Positions 36,682-47,190 of a stretch of 64,000 nucleotides of DNA are shown here, piece by piece. Made by a program: the position numbers and the translations under genes. The stretch covers positions 186,001 through 250,000 of the forward strand of contig NZ_ATLK01000001.1 in the NCBI RefSeq assembly GCF_000737845.1. Reading direction: 5' to 3'. Origin of the DNA: Bifidobacterium bombi DSM 19703 (GTDB lineage Bacteria > Actinomycetota > Actinomycetes > Actinomycetales > Bifidobacteriaceae). Every line of letters starts with the position of its first letter. The stretch's first letter is position 1. Below the pieces are notes generated by a model. It did not search any database, had not been told where the DNA came from, and saw only the letters and a list, made by a program, of their open reading frames with translations.

Positions 36682-37547
36682 CGACTTTGGGGCCATTTTT
36701 CTTTTCGCAATGGGGTGTATTGTAACTGTCTGGTTATTTTTTGAAGTTGCATTTGCACACCGTCTTTTGAGTCGGCACAGTCGTCCTGAATTCCTCGGGA
36801 TAACTGTCATTCACCGTCATCGCATGCTGGTTCATATGAATACGATTAAGGCGGTTCATCATGGGGCGGATGTCTGATTGTATCCGCATCTCCATTGCCG
36901 TAGACGAGTCTTCCGAACCTGTCTTCGCCTTGGTCTTAAGTATTCTCAACTGACCGTTCGCATGGGTCTGTAGCCTGAACTCCTGCCGAGCCAACTCGGC
37001 TTGACCGCCCTGTCGTCAAAGTGCTCCAGGACAATACCTTACCGTAGACGGCTTGCCCTTCAGCCTGGGGCCTCGGATAGAAGCAGCGGCGGGTTGGCAT
37101 TCTGGTTTTTGATGCATCAAGCTACCGGCTGGATAATCTGACAAGACGTTGAGCGGGTTGAAAGCAGCAACGTTGGTGGCATCTTGCGTCAGGGGAGAGG
37201 GAGCTTCGTTGCCGGATTGCCAGATGGGTGGCGCCTGCGATTTCGCAATCTGTGTCTTTTGAGGGTGATGCTGAGGGGGCGGTGACTCTGTTATGTTCCT
37301 GCACCAATGGGTGCCGTCTTGTTATGGGTGATGCCTTGTTTTTTGCAGGAAAGGTTCCACCTTGGTCAAGGACCCTCTCAGGCCTTTTGCCTCCAGGGAA
37401 CTGCAAAGGTGCCCCGGATGGGGTTGCCCCACCCGGAGTGGTGGGGCCTCTCACTGGGGGGGTGACGCCAGTGAGGCAGAAATCGGGTTTGACGGGGTTG
37501 TTTCGGGGCGGACACAGTTCCGTCAAACGAGCCGGAGGTTGGTGATT
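36682..37547. other. Non-coding or eroded stretch right of attR
   Basis: About 870 bases without a convincing gene. A reverse frame at 36734-36994 encodes 86 residues with a polar, helical-looking sequence (LRILKTKAKTGSEDSSTAME) that could be the end of an eroded gene. Around 37400-37450 there are short GC-rich inverted repeats (CCCCGGATGGGG). Nothing identifiable. Confidence 0.4.
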
Positions 37548-38237
37548 TCAGATTCGTGTTGCGATGAGCAGACCCGTCCCCGTGGCTGTGAGGACGGAAG
37601 TGAAATCGTCACTGGCTTCTACGCTTTCCATCAGGTTCCGCATTATGGCCGGTTTTGTGTTGTCCGGAGTTGAGACGCCGGAGCCGATGATGTCCGTGAA
37701 AATGATGAATCCTCTGTCTTTCAAGAGATATGAGGCCTGTTTGAAAGTGGGCAGGTAGTTGTCTTTGTCTCCGGAGACGACAATCAGGTCATAGCTTGAT
37801 GGGTTGAGGCGTGGCAGGAATACCGACGGATCGGCGTTGACAGCCCGCAGGGTGATGTGCTTCTGCCGCTTTTCGGAATCGTCTTCGCCGCCTTGCAGAT
37901 CGTCGGGTCGGGCATTGATTTTCCCGATTTGCTCCCGTATGGCCGTGATGCCGCGTGCCGAGGAGTCGACGGCCGTCAACTGGCCGTTGTCATCGAGCCC
38001 CGCTGCCAAAGCAAGGGCTTCAAGTACTGAACCTGTTCCTACGCTGATGACGCTGGTGGCATGTAGTGCCTTGGTCATGAAGGTCAATAGTTGATTCTGT
38101 GCGGCGGAGCTCAGCGGCCAATTCGACTGTTCGGCCTGTGTGCGAGCTCGTTTTTGCGCTTCGGGCTCATTGGCCTGGGCTTGTTGTTCCGCGAGCGCCC
38201 ACGCCGCGCCTGCACTCTCCTGTGTGGTTTCTGTCAT
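37548..38237 (-). CDS. O-methyltransferase-like class I SAM-dependent methyltransferase
   Basis: A 229-residue protein of the class I methyltransferase fold. The SAM-binding motif I is SVISVGTGSVLEALALAAGL, followed by an acidic residue at the end of strand 2 (LTAVDSS) and motif II/III regions YDLIVVSGDKDNYLPTFKQA and FIIFTDIIGSG, the arrangement of the O-methyltransferase family 3 (catechol/caffeoyl type). Motif I is less glycine-rich than usual. The substrate is unknown. Its N-terminal 45 residues are Ala/Gln-rich. Confidence 0.75.
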   Translation of the reverse strand: MTETTQESAGAAWALAEQQAQANEPEAQKRARTQAEQSNWPLSSAAQNQLLTFMTKALHATSVISVGTGSVLEALALAAGLDDNGQLTAVDSSARGITAIREQIGKINARPDDLQGGEDDSEKRQKHITLRAVNADPSVFLPRLNPSSYDLIVVSGDKDNYLPTFKQASYLLKDRGFIIFTDIIGSGVSTPDNTKPAIMRNLMESVEASDDFTSVLTATGTGLLIATRI

Positions 38238-38681
38238 GCTTCACATTCTAGTACCTGCCCTGGCTTGTGAGTTCTGGCGAGGTCTTCCGACTGCGGTTCC
38301 TGATTGTGGTTTTCTGATTACCTAGGGCTGGGTCTGCGGAACCGTGTGTAAAGTGGTCGTGCCTGTGCTTTGAGGAGGGAACCGAAGAAAAATCCTACAA
38401 CAGCGTTGTTCCTGTCTTTTGGCTTAATCGTGAGTTCATGTCGGGACGTTGCTCTCTTCGCTGGGTTTTGTCCGGCTGGTCTTGTCTGGTCACGTCCGGC
38501 TGACTTGACTCATACGGTTTCGCCGCTTTGGTTCTCCCCGCTTTACCATGTCAAGTCTGTTTCATTGAGTCAGGCTTGCTTGTGTTGGTGCCGTATGCTG
38601 GTCGTCGCGTCGGTTGTGCCGTCGTTTTGGCTGTTCGTTGTCTCGACGGTGCCTCTTCTTGAGGCTATTGTGGAATCCATG
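38238..38681. other. Intergenic stretch, nothing recognised
   Basis: About 440 bases between sdhB and the methyltransferase, with no ribosome-binding site plus start pair that leads to a plausible protein. A forward frame runs into the antisense of sdhB and is treated as spurious. Confidence 0.5.
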
Positions 38682-39785
38682 TTACTGGCGCTCATTGGCT
38701 TCAGTGACGAGCCTCCATATTTCTTCGCCTACGTCGATGCCCTGCGGGCAGGGGCGGCTGCAGGCTCGAATGGATTGACAGGCGTTGATGCCGTCATTGG
38801 TCTGTATGCTTTGCAGACGTTGAGTCGACTGGCCATCACGGGAATCGTTGATGAATCGTGATGCCGTGATGAGTGCTGCGGGTCCGACGAATGCTTCTCC
38901 GCCCGAATAGACCGGACAGCTCGCTTCGCAGATGCCGCACGAGATGCAGTTGGTCAGTCGTTCGTAGCGTTCGAGTTCTTCAGGGCGCTGCAGGTGTTCG
39001 ACCATGTCGTGTTCCTCGCCCATACGCTTGTCTACATGGTCCTCATGCCCGGCTGATTCGAGGTATGGCTTCAGTGAACGAATCTGGTTCATCATGCGAT
39101 CGGTGTCCACGATAAGATCCCTCAATACGGTGAATCCGGCTAATGGTTTGATTTCGATTATCCCGTAATCGGGGATGTCGCATCCGTCTTGTGGAGTTCG
39201 GATGTTGGCCTGCGGCGTTTCACCGTCATCGTTTTCGGTAGCAGTACGTCTGAATCCAGATGCGTCCGTTCCCCGCTTTCCCGTTGGGTGTACGGCGTAT
39301 TCAGCCACGCTTGAAGTACACAGCAAAGCCGCCGTGCCGTTGATCGTCACGGCATCCGCACCACAGATGCCGTGACCGCACGAGTGTCGGAAGGCAAGCG
39401 TGGGATCGATGTGGCGTTGTATCTCCAGCAGACAGTCAAGAATCGTCTCGTTGCCATGGACCCTTAGGCTGTACTCCTGCGTCCAGTGTCTCCCGTGAAT
39501 TCGGTTGGTTGAGGTACGTGCGGCGAAGGGACTCCGGCGTGAGGCAAAAGGATTGCTGCGCCTTGTCGCAAAGGGGCTTCCTGAACGTTGCGCCTGGGAT
39601 TGTGAAGCACCGGTGTGGGGCGCGAATCGGCTGATTCGCAGTGTCAGCAGGCCTGCTGCTGTAGGTTCTGCCGGGTTTGGTGTGCTGTTTGTTCCGGTTC
39701 CGGAAGCCTTGTTCAAGGCGGCAGGTTCATTCTCGACACGAGTCTGCGATTGCCTTGTATGAATGTGGATTCCTTCTGCGCTCAT
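38682..39785 (-). CDS. sdhB: Succinate dehydrogenase/fumarate reductase iron-sulfur subunit
   Basis: A 367-residue iron-sulfur protein. The 2Fe-2S ferredoxin domain has SCGHGICGADAVTING...LLC, with Asp in the third ligand position as in E. coli SdhB; the C-terminal domain has the CISCGICEASCP cluster motif and a further CSRPCPQG. The first about 100 residues are a Ser/Arg/Thr-rich extension not seen in standard SdhB. AAGGAG lies 9 bases upstream of the ATG, and the gene begins 13 bases after sdhA. No membrane-anchor subunit is encoded nearby, so the complex may be soluble. Confidence 0.9.
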   Translation of the reverse strand: MSAEGIHIHTRQSQTRVENEPAALNKASGTGTNSTPNPAEPTAAGLLTLRISRFAPHTGASQSQAQRSGSPFATRRSNPFASRRSPFAARTSTNRIHGRHWTQEYSLRVHGNETILDCLLEIQRHIDPTLAFRHSCGHGICGADAVTINGTAALLCTSSVAEYAVHPTGKRGTDASGFRRTATENDDGETPQANIRTPQDGCDIPDYGIIEIKPLAGFTVLRDLIVDTDRMMNQIRSLKPYLESAGHEDHVDKRMGEEHDMVEHLQRPEELERYERLTNCISCGICEASCPVYSGGEAFVGPAALITASRFINDSRDGQSTQRLQSIQTNDGINACQSIRACSRPCPQGIDVGEEIWRLVTEANERQ

Positions 39786-39798
39786 TGTCCGTTCTCCT

Positions 39799-41871
39799 TC
39801 AGTAGACCCGCTGTTTCGGCGGCATGTCGACTATATGCACTGGCTGCCATGATATCGAACCATTCTGGTCTATCATGCTGTGGGCAAGGAAGCCATCATC
39901 GTCACGTCCAGTGAAGTCGTTCCTATGGAAGGCCCCGCGTGATTCATGTCGCGATGACGATGCGTTGAGCATTGCCTTTGCCATCGTGATGAGGTTGCGC
40001 AATTCCCATATCGCCGTAAGCTCCTGGTTGAAGGACGCACCGGAGTCATGAGCGATCAGGTCTTCGGAGCGTGGGGCAAGATCGTTCTCTATCTGGTCCA
40101 ACGCAGATTGGATGCCGTCGCCGTCGCAGCGTACGGCGAGTGCTTCGTCCATGATGGTGCCGAGCTGCTGGAGCAGAACATATGGATTGTCTTCACGTTC
40201 GGTATGTCCTGCATTATCTGCGGTGCTGTCTGTGCTGGCAGTGACAGCACCGGTACGGATTTCGGCCCGGCTGATGTCTGTCTGAGCCGCATCGCTGTTG
40301 GTCGTGGAAGGTGATGAAGCGTGGGAAGGTGTGCACACGGTATCGGAGCGCAACAGTGCCTTCATGTCCTGCAGACGTTTCATGGCAACGCGCTCGCATG
40401 CCAGGTTGTTTGCCTCGCAGAGCCGTTCGTCGTCGGAACTCTCCGTCGTGTTTTTCCTTGAAAAAACGGCTTGCGCGATGGACAACCCTGCGCGTTCGCC
40501 GAACAGGCAGGCATCAAGTAAGGAATTGCCGCCCAGTCTGTTGGCCCCATGCACGCTGACGCAGGAGCATTCACCTGCTGCATAGAGTCCCTTGACTTCC
40601 TTGCGCTGGCCTTTTGTCCAGCGGTAGACATGTCCTTCCGTGGTTATAGGGATGCCGCCCATGGTGTAGTGCGCTGTAGGTTTGACTGCAATCCACTGCA
40701 CGGTGGGATCCAGTCCGGCATAACGCCGTATGGTTTCGAAGACCTGAGGTAGAGCCGTGTTCATACGTCCCGCGTCGATTCCCGTCATATCGAGCCAGAC
40801 ACAGTCCTTGGGGCCGGTGGGGTCCAAGGGGTCGGGAATACCCCGTCCGGCATCGATTTCAGCCATGATCGAGCGGCTTACTACATCACGGGCGGCCAGA
40901 TCTCGATGTTCGGGCGCGTAGCGTTCCATGAACGCTTCGCCTTCGGCGTTGCGCAACACGCCGCCTTCTCCCCGTGCCGCTTCGGAAAGCAATATGCCAG
41001 TATGTCCCAGACCAGTGGGGTGGAACTGCATGAATTCGATGTCCTCCAGTTGCAAGCCGGCTTTAAGTGCTAGAGCCATGCCGTCCCCCGTCAGATCCCA
41101 CGAATTGGACGTGGTATGGAACAGTCTTCCCGCGCCTCCGGTGGCGAGCAGCACGTTGTTTGTGACTATGGAGTGTATCGTCCCGGAACGGGTGTCCAAG
41201 GCGACGATACCTTGGACACCCGGTTCGTCTGTGACGTCGACGGCATGGTTTGCGATATCTTCGGCTGCATTTGCGATGCCGTTCTTGATCTTCGTGCCAA
41301 GGCTGGCCGGTCCTGTCTCTACCACCAGGTCGGTTACATACCATTCCTCAGCGAATTCGATTCCGGCGTGGACGCATTGCTGCCACAGGGCGTAAAGAAT
41401 TTGATGGCCGATGCGATCGGCCGCATATGCTGCGCGTCGTACCGGCTTTCTGCCGAAATCGGCTGTATGACCTCCGAATTTACGCTGCGCGATATGTCCG
41501 TCTTGCGTTCGTGAGAACGCGACGCCGTCGTGCTCGAGCGAGATGACGGTACGGGGCGCCTCTTCCGCGAGAATCCGTGCAGCATCCTGATCGACGAGCC
41601 AATCACCGCCCTTGACGGTGTCGTAGTAGTGCCAATGCCAGTCATCGTGTTCCACATTACCCAGACTGGCGGCAATGCCGCCTTCGGCTGATCCGGTATG
41701 CGAACGCAGTGCCTGCAGTTTGCATAGAACAAGTATTCTTGGCTCCTTGCCCTGCTCTCGTAGACGCTCGAACTGCGTGGAATGCGATATGGCCAAAGCG
41801 GCGGAGAGCCCGGCCGCCCCGGCGCCTACGATCACTGCGTCGTATTTGTCGTTCACTGTGATTTCGCTCAT
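39799..41871 (-). CDS. sdhA: Succinate dehydrogenase/fumarate reductase flavoprotein subunit
   Basis: A 690-residue FAD-containing subunit interconverting succinate and fumarate. The dinucleotide-binding motif is [15 protein letters not shown]; the FAD-linking His motif is [18 protein letters not shown]; the active-site region reads [25 protein letters not shown], and [11 protein letters not shown] follows. A Ser/Thr-rich insertion lies around residues 530-580. The start at 41871 is where the dinucleotide fold begins; the longer open frame is the antisense of the neighbouring gene. It forms an operon with sdhB. Confidence 0.92.
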   Translation of the reverse strand: MSEITVNDKYDAVIVGAGAAGLSAALAISHSTQFERLREQGKEPRILVLCKLQALRSHTGSAEGGIAASLGNVEHDDWHWHYYDTVKGGDWLVDQDAARILAEEAPRTVISLEHDGVAFSRTQDGHIAQRKFGGHTADFGRKPVRRAAYAADRIGHQILYALWQQCVHAGIEFAEEWYVTDLVVETGPASLGTKIKNGIANAAEDIANHAVDVTDEPGVQGIVALDTRSGTIHSIVTNNVLLATGGAGRLFHTTSNSWDLTGDGMALALKAGLQLEDIEFMQFHPTGLGHTGILLSEAARGEGGVLRNAEGEAFMERYAPEHRDLAARDVVSRSIMAEIDAGRGIPDPLDPTGPKDCVWLDMTGIDAGRMNTALPQVFETIRRYAGLDPTVQWIAVKPTAHYTMGGIPITTEGHVYRWTKGQRKEVKGLYAAGECSCVSVHGANRLGGNSLLDACLFGERAGLSIAQAVFSRKNTTESSDDERLCEANNLACERVAMKRLQDMKALLRSDTVCTPSHASSPSTTNSDAAQTDISRAEIRTGAVTASTDSTADNAGHTEREDNPYVLLQQLGTIMDEALAVRCDGDGIQSALDQIENDLAPRSEDLIAHDSGASFNQELTAIWELRNLITMAKAMLNASSSRHESRGAFHRNDFTGRDDDGFLAHSMIDQNGSISWQPVHIVDMPPKQRVY

Positions 41872-41947
41872 GCTTCGATTTTCCCACAAGCCTTGACTCG
41901 TGGATCGACGTGGCGACGTGCGACCTTTACCGTGGGATAATGGTGGC

Positions 41948-42292
41948 ATGTCAGGAACGTTTAATGCCAAGGTGTATGAAGTGGTCAAGGATATCCCTGA
42001 AGGTATGGTGGCCACGTACGGACAGGTGGCCGAGCTTGCCGGCGCACCAAGGAACGCCCGTTTTGTAGGCTTCGCTCTCCATCGCAACCCCGAGCCCGGC
42101 ATCATACCATGCCATCGTGTGGTGTTCCGGGATGGTTCGCTTGCCCCGGGCTTCGCATTCGGTGGACCTGACGAACAGCGGCGGCTGTTGGAAAAGGAGG
42201 GTGTGACGTTCATTGCCCCTCCGAATCAGCGCAAGAACCAAGGTCAGGATGGATTCGTGGTAGATCTCGCCCGTTGTCAGTGGCGGCGGTAG
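41948..42292 (+). CDS. Methylated-DNA-protein cysteine methyltransferase-like protein
   Basis: A 114-residue protein matching only the DNA-binding/active-site domain of O6-alkylguanine transferases: [23 protein letters not shown], then the active motif [18 protein letters not shown], with the acceptor Cys present. It lacks the N-terminal domain of Ogt, so it is either a minimal transferase or an ATL-like protein that retains Cys. It is divergent from sdhA, and its last 83 bases overlap the 3' end of dprA on the other strand. Confidence 0.85.
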   Translation: MSGTFNAKVYEVVKDIPEGMVATYGQVAELAGAPRNARFVGFALHRNPEPGIIPCHRVVFRDGSLAPGFAFGGPDEQRRLLEKEGVTFIAPPNQRKNQGQDGFVVDLARCQWRR

Positions 42293-44048
42293 GGGAGGAG
42301 ACGATGCGAAGGCAACCTCTTCGTGTTTCCAGCATTCCAAGCAGCTCCAGCTCGCCCAGGATCTCATTCATGCCGTACACGTCCCATCGGGCGTTCCTTG
42401 TCCTGCTTGCCGGACCTTTGGGGGTCGTCCTTTCGTTGAGCATCCTTAAAACGTTGTCATGGTTGGCGATGATGCCTGCTTTCCCACATTGTCGTATGGC
42501 CGTGAGCAGTTCTTCCTGCCGCTGATGATGCGGATTTCGCTCATTCATAGAACCGACGCTCTCCACGTCTTCGGAGCATTCAATGCGGCATGGTCTTTGT
42601 GCGGTGCGCTCGCCGTCCACTGCGCCTTTTCGGGCTTTGCCGCACTCAAATGAACCATGTTCGTCGGTGTGTGGTGTCATGGAGTCCAGCCCATGCGTGG
42701 TCCGTGCCGCGTACCTTTCGCTGATTCGCGTTCCGCTGTCCGTGCAATCTCGGCTTTTCGGTGCGGTCACTCTTTTCTCTTCCGTGGTGTGATTCTTCAC
42801 GGCGTACATGTTTTCCGCGGGGGATTCTCGGGCTTCGGACGTCGTCGCCCACGTCATAGTGATGGGCTTATGTGGGCTGTGGCATATCTGGTTGACGTCA
42901 TGTGCCGACGTAAGCAGCATCGCGCGGTTTTCGCTGATGAGATGATTGCAACCAGTATTGTGAGGGGTGTTGATATCCCCAGGGGCCGCGTAGACCTCGC
43001 GTCCCAGCTCGCACGCCCACGAAGCGGTATTCAGGGCTCCTGAACGAATCCGAGCCTGCGCCACCACCACAGTGGACGACAGCGCGGCGATGATGCGGTT
43101 GCGTAACAAGAACCGTCGTGCCTCGGGAATGGTATCGGGACATAATTCGCTGAGCAAAGCCCCGCCGGAAGCGGTGATTTGCTCGAAGAGCCCTTTGTTG
43201 CGTTCAGGGCCGACATGATCGAGTCCTCCGGCGAATATGGATACGGTTTTCCCCGAGTTTTCGGCTCCTAGTCTGGTCCTGCTCTCCAGTGCTCCCCAAT
43301 GAGCTGCCGCATCGGCCCCATAAGCGCCGCCGGATACGACCAGATGCCCGGCTTCTGCGGCATGTTCGGCAATGTTGCGAGCTACATACCTGCCATATTC
43401 ATCCACTCCTCTGGATCCAACTATGCCTATGGGCTTAGGGCAGCTCGTCAACGCCGACGCATCGCCATATCCCCACAGACACAATGGGGGAGCCCATTGG
43501 CTGCGTATGGCTAGGTCATCGAGTTGCCGTGGCCATAAGTGGCTGCTAGGGCCGATAATCCACAACCTTCCTGATTCGGTAAGCCAGTCGATGAGACTTT
43601 GAGGGTCATAGCTGGGAAGTTGTCTAAAACGCGACTGCCACCGCTGTAGGGCACGGTGGAACGCCTTCATGCCTTGGGAATTAACTTTTCGCCCCCAACG
43701 TGCCGTACCGGTGGCGAAAGTCCGATCGAGGCATTGTGAGCTGCTGTTGCGTTCATCGTTGTTTGCAAGTGAGATGAGTTCAAGGGTCTGCATAGCGTTT
43801 TCACTTCCCTTGATTGTCGCATACATCAACGCATCAGCGCCGTCGATACAGAAGGTCAGCACAGCACGAGCCAAGGTGTCTTCATCGATTCCAAGGCGGG
43901 TCGGTACGTCTGCCTTACGGTTCTGTAAAGAATCGACGCGGGTCATGCAGGCTTGCCGACCACATCGATTGGCGTTGTCGTGTCTTTGATTTGTCAGGAT
44001 TACTGAATCCGGGGCGTTCTTCATTTGTTTTCTTTGTTCTGTTTGCAT
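42210..44048 (-). CDS. dprA: DNA-processing protein DprA (Smf)
   Basis: A 612-residue DprA, which loads RecA on incoming single-stranded DNA in transformation. The Rossmann core is [23 protein letters not shown]...[15 protein letters not shown], followed by [21 protein letters not shown] and [23 protein letters not shown]. It is much longer than the common 300-400 residues because of an N-terminal helical region and a Ser/Thr-rich C-terminal half ending in a winged-helix-like stretch. Its ATG directly follows the comM stop codon. Confidence 0.9.
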   Translation of the reverse strand: MQTEQRKQMKNAPDSVILTNQRHDNANRCGRQACMTRVDSLQNRKADVPTRLGIDEDTLARAVLTFCIDGADALMYATIKGSENAMQTLELISLANNDERNSSSQCLDRTFATGTARWGRKVNSQGMKAFHRALQRWQSRFRQLPSYDPQSLIDWLTESGRLWIIGPSSHLWPRQLDDLAIRSQWAPPLCLWGYGDASALTSCPKPIGIVGSRGVDEYGRYVARNIAEHAAEAGHLVVSGGAYGADAAAHWGALESRTRLGAENSGKTVSIFAGGLDHVGPERNKGLFEQITASGGALLSELCPDTIPEARRFLLRNRIIAALSSTVVVAQARIRSGALNTASWACELGREVYAAPGDINTPHNTGCNHLISENRAMLLTSAHDVNQICHSPHKPITMTWATTSEARESPAENMYAVKNHTTEEKRVTAPKSRDCTDSGTRISERYAARTTHGLDSMTPHTDEHGSFECGKARKGAVDGERTAQRPCRIECSEDVESVGSMNERNPHHQRQEELLTAIRQCGKAGIIANHDNVLRMLNERTTPKGPASRTRNARWDVYGMNEILGELELLGMLETRRGCLRIVSSPTAATDNGRDLPRIHPDLGSCADSEGQ

Positions 44049-45578
44049 TCAGTGCTCTTTCGTTCGAAGTGTAATGCTTTGCAGGATTTCCTCGCGGCCT
44101 GGCGAAGTCCTTCCGTTAAGATCCGCCAGTGTCCATGCGAGACGAAGGGAACGATCTGCCCCACGAAGGCTAAGACGATTGGCCGTCATCGCGTGGTCAA
44201 TTATGCTGATGACTGCCCTTGATGACTTGGAGCGCAACCAAGAACCTGAAGCTTGGGCGTTGCAACACCAATGTTGGTCGGAGAAACGTTCTTGTGCTGC
44301 CTGTCGCGCCAGCATGACCCGTTCGCGCATTCGCATGCTTGACATTCTTGGTTCGCCGGTATCGATGATATGTTCGATTGGAGGAATTTCGATTTGAATG
44401 TCGATACGGTCCAGAATAGGTCCTGAAAGTCGAGAAAAATATCGAAGTCGTTCCCTTTCGCTGCAGGTACAGCGTTCCCCAGTTCCGTACGCGAAGCCGC
44501 ACGGGCAAGGGTTGGCGGCCATGATTAATTGGAATCTTGCCGGGTAACATGTCGTGCTGTGCGAGCGGGAAAGCACGACGTAGCCCGACTCGAGCGGCTC
44601 CCGCAGGGTTTGCAACGCCCGTGGTGAGAATTCGGGCGCCTCATCCATGAACAGTACGCCGCAATGTGCTTTCGTAATCGCCCCGGGCTGGGCTATACCG
44701 GGACCTCCACCGACGAGAGACGCTGTTGATGCGGTGTGGTGCGGTGCTTCGAATGGCGGCACGTCGCTGATGCCGTAGCTACTCAAAGTGCCGCACAGTG
44801 AGCGTATGGAGGCTACCTCAAGCTGTTCTTTTTCGTTCAATGGAGCCATAATGCCAGGAAGGCGCGAAGCAAGCATGGTCTTGCCTGAACCCGGAGGCCC
44901 GGTCATGAGCATGTGGTGTCCACCGGCGGCCGCCACCTGAAGCGCCCATTTGGCGTATTCCTGGCCGACTACTTCGGCCATGTCGCCTATTGCTGGAGCA
45001 TGGGCGGCCGTGTTCTCGTCGGTATCTTCCGCGAATGTCTGGCTGTTTTTGAACTCATATGAGGCCTTTCCTCCCATCATCTCGATCAGTTCACCCAAAT
45101 GCCTTACCGGTATCGTCTCCATGCCTTCCACCAATGCGGCTTCTTCCTGGTTGCCTTCGGGGATGAACATACGTTTGATGCCATGTTCTTTGGCGAACAG
45201 GATGATGGGGAGCAATCCTTGTATGGGTAGTACGGACCCGTCAAGATTCAGTTCGCCGAGCACAATTGTCCGTGACAGGCTGTCATGATCAATGACGCCG
45301 GCCGCGCTCAGCACGCTGATGGCTATCGCCATGTCGTGGGACGAACCTCTTTTTGGCATGGATGCTGGGGAAAGGTTCACGGTGACCCTAGTTTGTGGCC
45401 AAGCGAATCCACTGGCTTGGCAGGCGGATTTCACACGTTCACGCGCCTCGCTCAATGAGGCGTCAGGCAGTCCGATAATCGAGAAATACGGCAAACCCGG
45501 GGAAATGAACGCCTGCATTTGGATGGTGAACGCCTTCAGACCGACCAGCCCGACGGACATGGCATTGCCGATTACCAT
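44049..45578 (-). CDS. comM: YifB/ComM family Mg-chelatase-like AAA ATPase
   Basis: A 509-residue ATPase of the ComM/YifB type, a branch-migration helicase linked to natural transformation. N-terminal Lon-like fold with FISPGLPYFSIIGLPDASLSEARERV, then Walker A LMTGPPGSGKTMLASRLPGI, Walker B region VLFMDEAPEFSP and the zinc-type Cys cluster PCPCGFAYGTGERCTC. It overlaps yraN by one base (TGATG) and abuts dprA, forming a yraN-comM-dprA operon. Confidence 0.93.
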   Translation of the reverse strand: MVIGNAMSVGLVGLKAFTIQMQAFISPGLPYFSIIGLPDASLSEARERVKSACQASGFAWPQTRVTVNLSPASMPKRGSSHDMAIAISVLSAAGVIDHDSLSRTIVLGELNLDGSVLPIQGLLPIILFAKEHGIKRMFIPEGNQEEAALVEGMETIPVRHLGELIEMMGGKASYEFKNSQTFAEDTDENTAAHAPAIGDMAEVVGQEYAKWALQVAAAGGHHMLMTGPPGSGKTMLASRLPGIMAPLNEKEQLEVASIRSLCGTLSSYGISDVPPFEAPHHTASTASLVGGGPGIAQPGAITKAHCGVLFMDEAPEFSPRALQTLREPLESGYVVLSRSHSTTCYPARFQLIMAANPCPCGFAYGTGERCTCSERERLRYFSRLSGPILDRIDIQIEIPPIEHIIDTGEPRMSSMRMRERVMLARQAAQERFSDQHWCCNAQASGSWLRSKSSRAVISIIDHAMTANRLSLRGADRSLRLAWTLADLNGRTSPGREEILQSITLRTKEH

Positions 45579-46180
45579 CAGAACGCCCCTGGTATCCAGT
45601 GGACCAGCACATGGCCGTCATGCACCCACAGTGATATAGCGTCGAAACGAATCTGCGTGTGCTTGAAGTTCCTGCCTGGTCCAGAAAGCCATGAGACTGC
45701 GGTTCTGCGCAGGTTGAGCTGTTTGTGTCTGGTGATAGCCTCCTGAGGTGTTCCATAGTGCAGCGTCCTACGGGTCTTGACTTCCACGAAGACGAGAGTG
45801 TCGTCGCGCTCGCGCATGATGATGTCGAGTTCGCCGTGACGGCTGCTCCAATTGCGGGCAAGGATCTGCCAACCGCGTTCCTTAAGCCACTGTGCTGCAT
45901 ATTGTTCACCGAAGGCACCCAATTTACGTGGGGAAAGCCTTTCGTCACATAGGATCCGTTCAATGTTCTGGAGGGATGCCTCTTCCATTGCGATTCCCGC
46001 CGCACGCGGTTGTCCTTCTGGTGAACTGTTCGAGATCGCAACGAGGTTTCTTGCAGCCTCGATGGTCTCGGCGGCGCATTCCGACGTAGTTGCCGCTGGA
46101 AGGGCGCCATCGGTTTGCTGATTCAGTGCCATTCGCGTGCAGTTGGTTTCATTGTAAACTGTGTTCGTATCCATGCACAC
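45578..46180 (-). CDS. yraN: YraN family (UPF0102) putative nuclease-fold protein
   Basis: A 200-residue protein whose second half is the YraN domain: LGAFGEQYAAQWLKERGWQI and the PD-(D/E)xK-like GELDIIMRERDDTLVFVEVKTRR. The first about 80 residues are an extension with no match I recognise; the start may be the Met two codons further in. It is grouped with comM and dprA, as in many actinobacteria, suggesting a role in DNA processing. Confidence 0.88.
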   Translation of the reverse strand: MCMDTNTVYNETNCTRMALNQQTDGALPAATTSECAAETIEAARNLVAISNSSPEGQPRAAGIAMEEASLQNIERILCDERLSPRKLGAFGEQYAAQWLKERGWQILARNWSSRHGELDIIMRERDDTLVFVEVKTRRTLHYGTPQEAITRHKQLNLRRTAVSWLSGPGRNFKHTQIRFDAISLWVHDGHVLVHWIPGAF

Positions 46181-46347
46181 AAGCCAAGCATGATTCGGGC
46201 CATGAAAGAGCCTTGAGGGAGGTCATGTGGTCGAACGGTCCACGCTCATGCGGCGATGGCGTGTCGAATTTGTGGGATTCCCTCCGACTGTTGGATTGAG
46301 AATATACCTATGAGTGTACCAATTCAAGGATGCTCATGCGTTTCGCT

Positions 46348-47190
46348 TCATCGCGCCAGTCCTGTGAGTTCATGTAAATCCAGTTCGAAGCTGACTCCGC
46401 GGTTCTCAAAATCCGGCTGATTAACGGTGTGCTCCATGGAGTGGCGGACGAATTCACCTGCCAGTGCTACCGCGTCTTTCAGCGGTTCACCTGCCATGAC
46501 GGCGCCGCATACGGCTGAAGCGAAGGCGTCGCCTGTGCCGTGAATCATGTAGGGCAGCTTTTCGTGTGTCAGGGAGTCCTTCACGAGTTTCCCGTCTTCT
46601 CTTCTACCCACAAAGTTGTGCAAGGCGCCGTCATTGCGGTCGATGCCTTTGAGGATCACATTCTTTGTGCCCAAATCCAGCAATGCGTTGAGCCAATCGT
46701 CAACCTGTACGTCCGTGAGGTTCTGGCCAGGGTATGTACGTCCCGTCAGCAAGCTTGCTTCAGTGAGATTCGGCAGAAGCACGTCGGCACCTGCGGCGAG
46801 CGTGCCGGTTGCGTCGCACATCTCTTGTGTGTAAGTGGGATACATCTTCCCGCCATCTCCCATCACGGGATCGACGATGCGTAAAGCCGTGGGGTATTCA
46901 TCGTAAAGTCGTTTGATCAGATCGACCTGTGTGGCTGAACCGAGGAAGCCGGAATAGATGCCGTCAAGCTCGACACCGATTTGTTTCCAGGTATCGAGAT
47001 AGTCGTTCAACATGTCTGTGGTGTCGTGAAACGTGTAGACAGGAAATTTTGTATGCGCAGAAAAAAGCGCGGTCGGCACCGGGCATACGTCGCATCCAGC
47101 TGCGGAAAGGATCGGAATTGCCGCGGTAAGGGAACATTTGCCATAGCCGCACATGTCATGCACTGCGGCGACGCGGGGGGATGTATCCAT
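46348..47190 (-). CDS. pdxY: Pyridoxal/pyridoxamine kinase
   Basis: A 280-residue ribokinase-superfamily kinase phosphorylating pyridoxal or pyridoxamine for vitamin B6 salvage. It begins with VAAVHDMCGYGKCSLTAAIPILSAAG, has the PdxK/PdxY stretch YSGFLGSATQVDLI, VDPVMGDGGKMY and PNLTEASLL, and the anion-hole/catalytic motif HGTGDAFASAVCGA with the catalytic Asp. It is divergent from the N-glycan locus. Confidence 0.9.
   Translation of the reverse strand: MDTSPRVAAVHDMCGYGKCSLTAAIPILSAAGCDVCPVPTALFSAHTKFPVYTFHDTTDMLNDYLDTWKQIGVELDGIYSGFLGSATQVDLIKRLYDEYPTALRIVDPVMGDGGKMYPTYTQEMCDATGTLAAGADVLLPNLTEASLLTGRTYPGQNLTDVQVDDWLNALLDLGTKNVILKGIDRNDGALHNFVGRREDGKLVKDSLTHEKLPYMIHGTGDAFASAVCGAVMAGEPLKDAVALAGEFVRHSMEHTVNQPDFENRGVSFELDLHELTGLAR

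Noticed and set aside
37122-37526. Reverse Pro-rich frame of 134 codons
   Set aside because: No ribosome-binding site or domain; composition is explained by the local GC-rich repeats.
38370-38861. Forward hydrophobic frame of 163 codons
   Set aside because: Begins without a usable start signal and its second half is antisense to the SdhB C-terminus.
41872-42213. N-terminal extension of sdhA by 114 codons
   Set aside because: This part is antisense to the methyltransferase-like gene, and the flavoprotein fold begins just after the Met at 41871.
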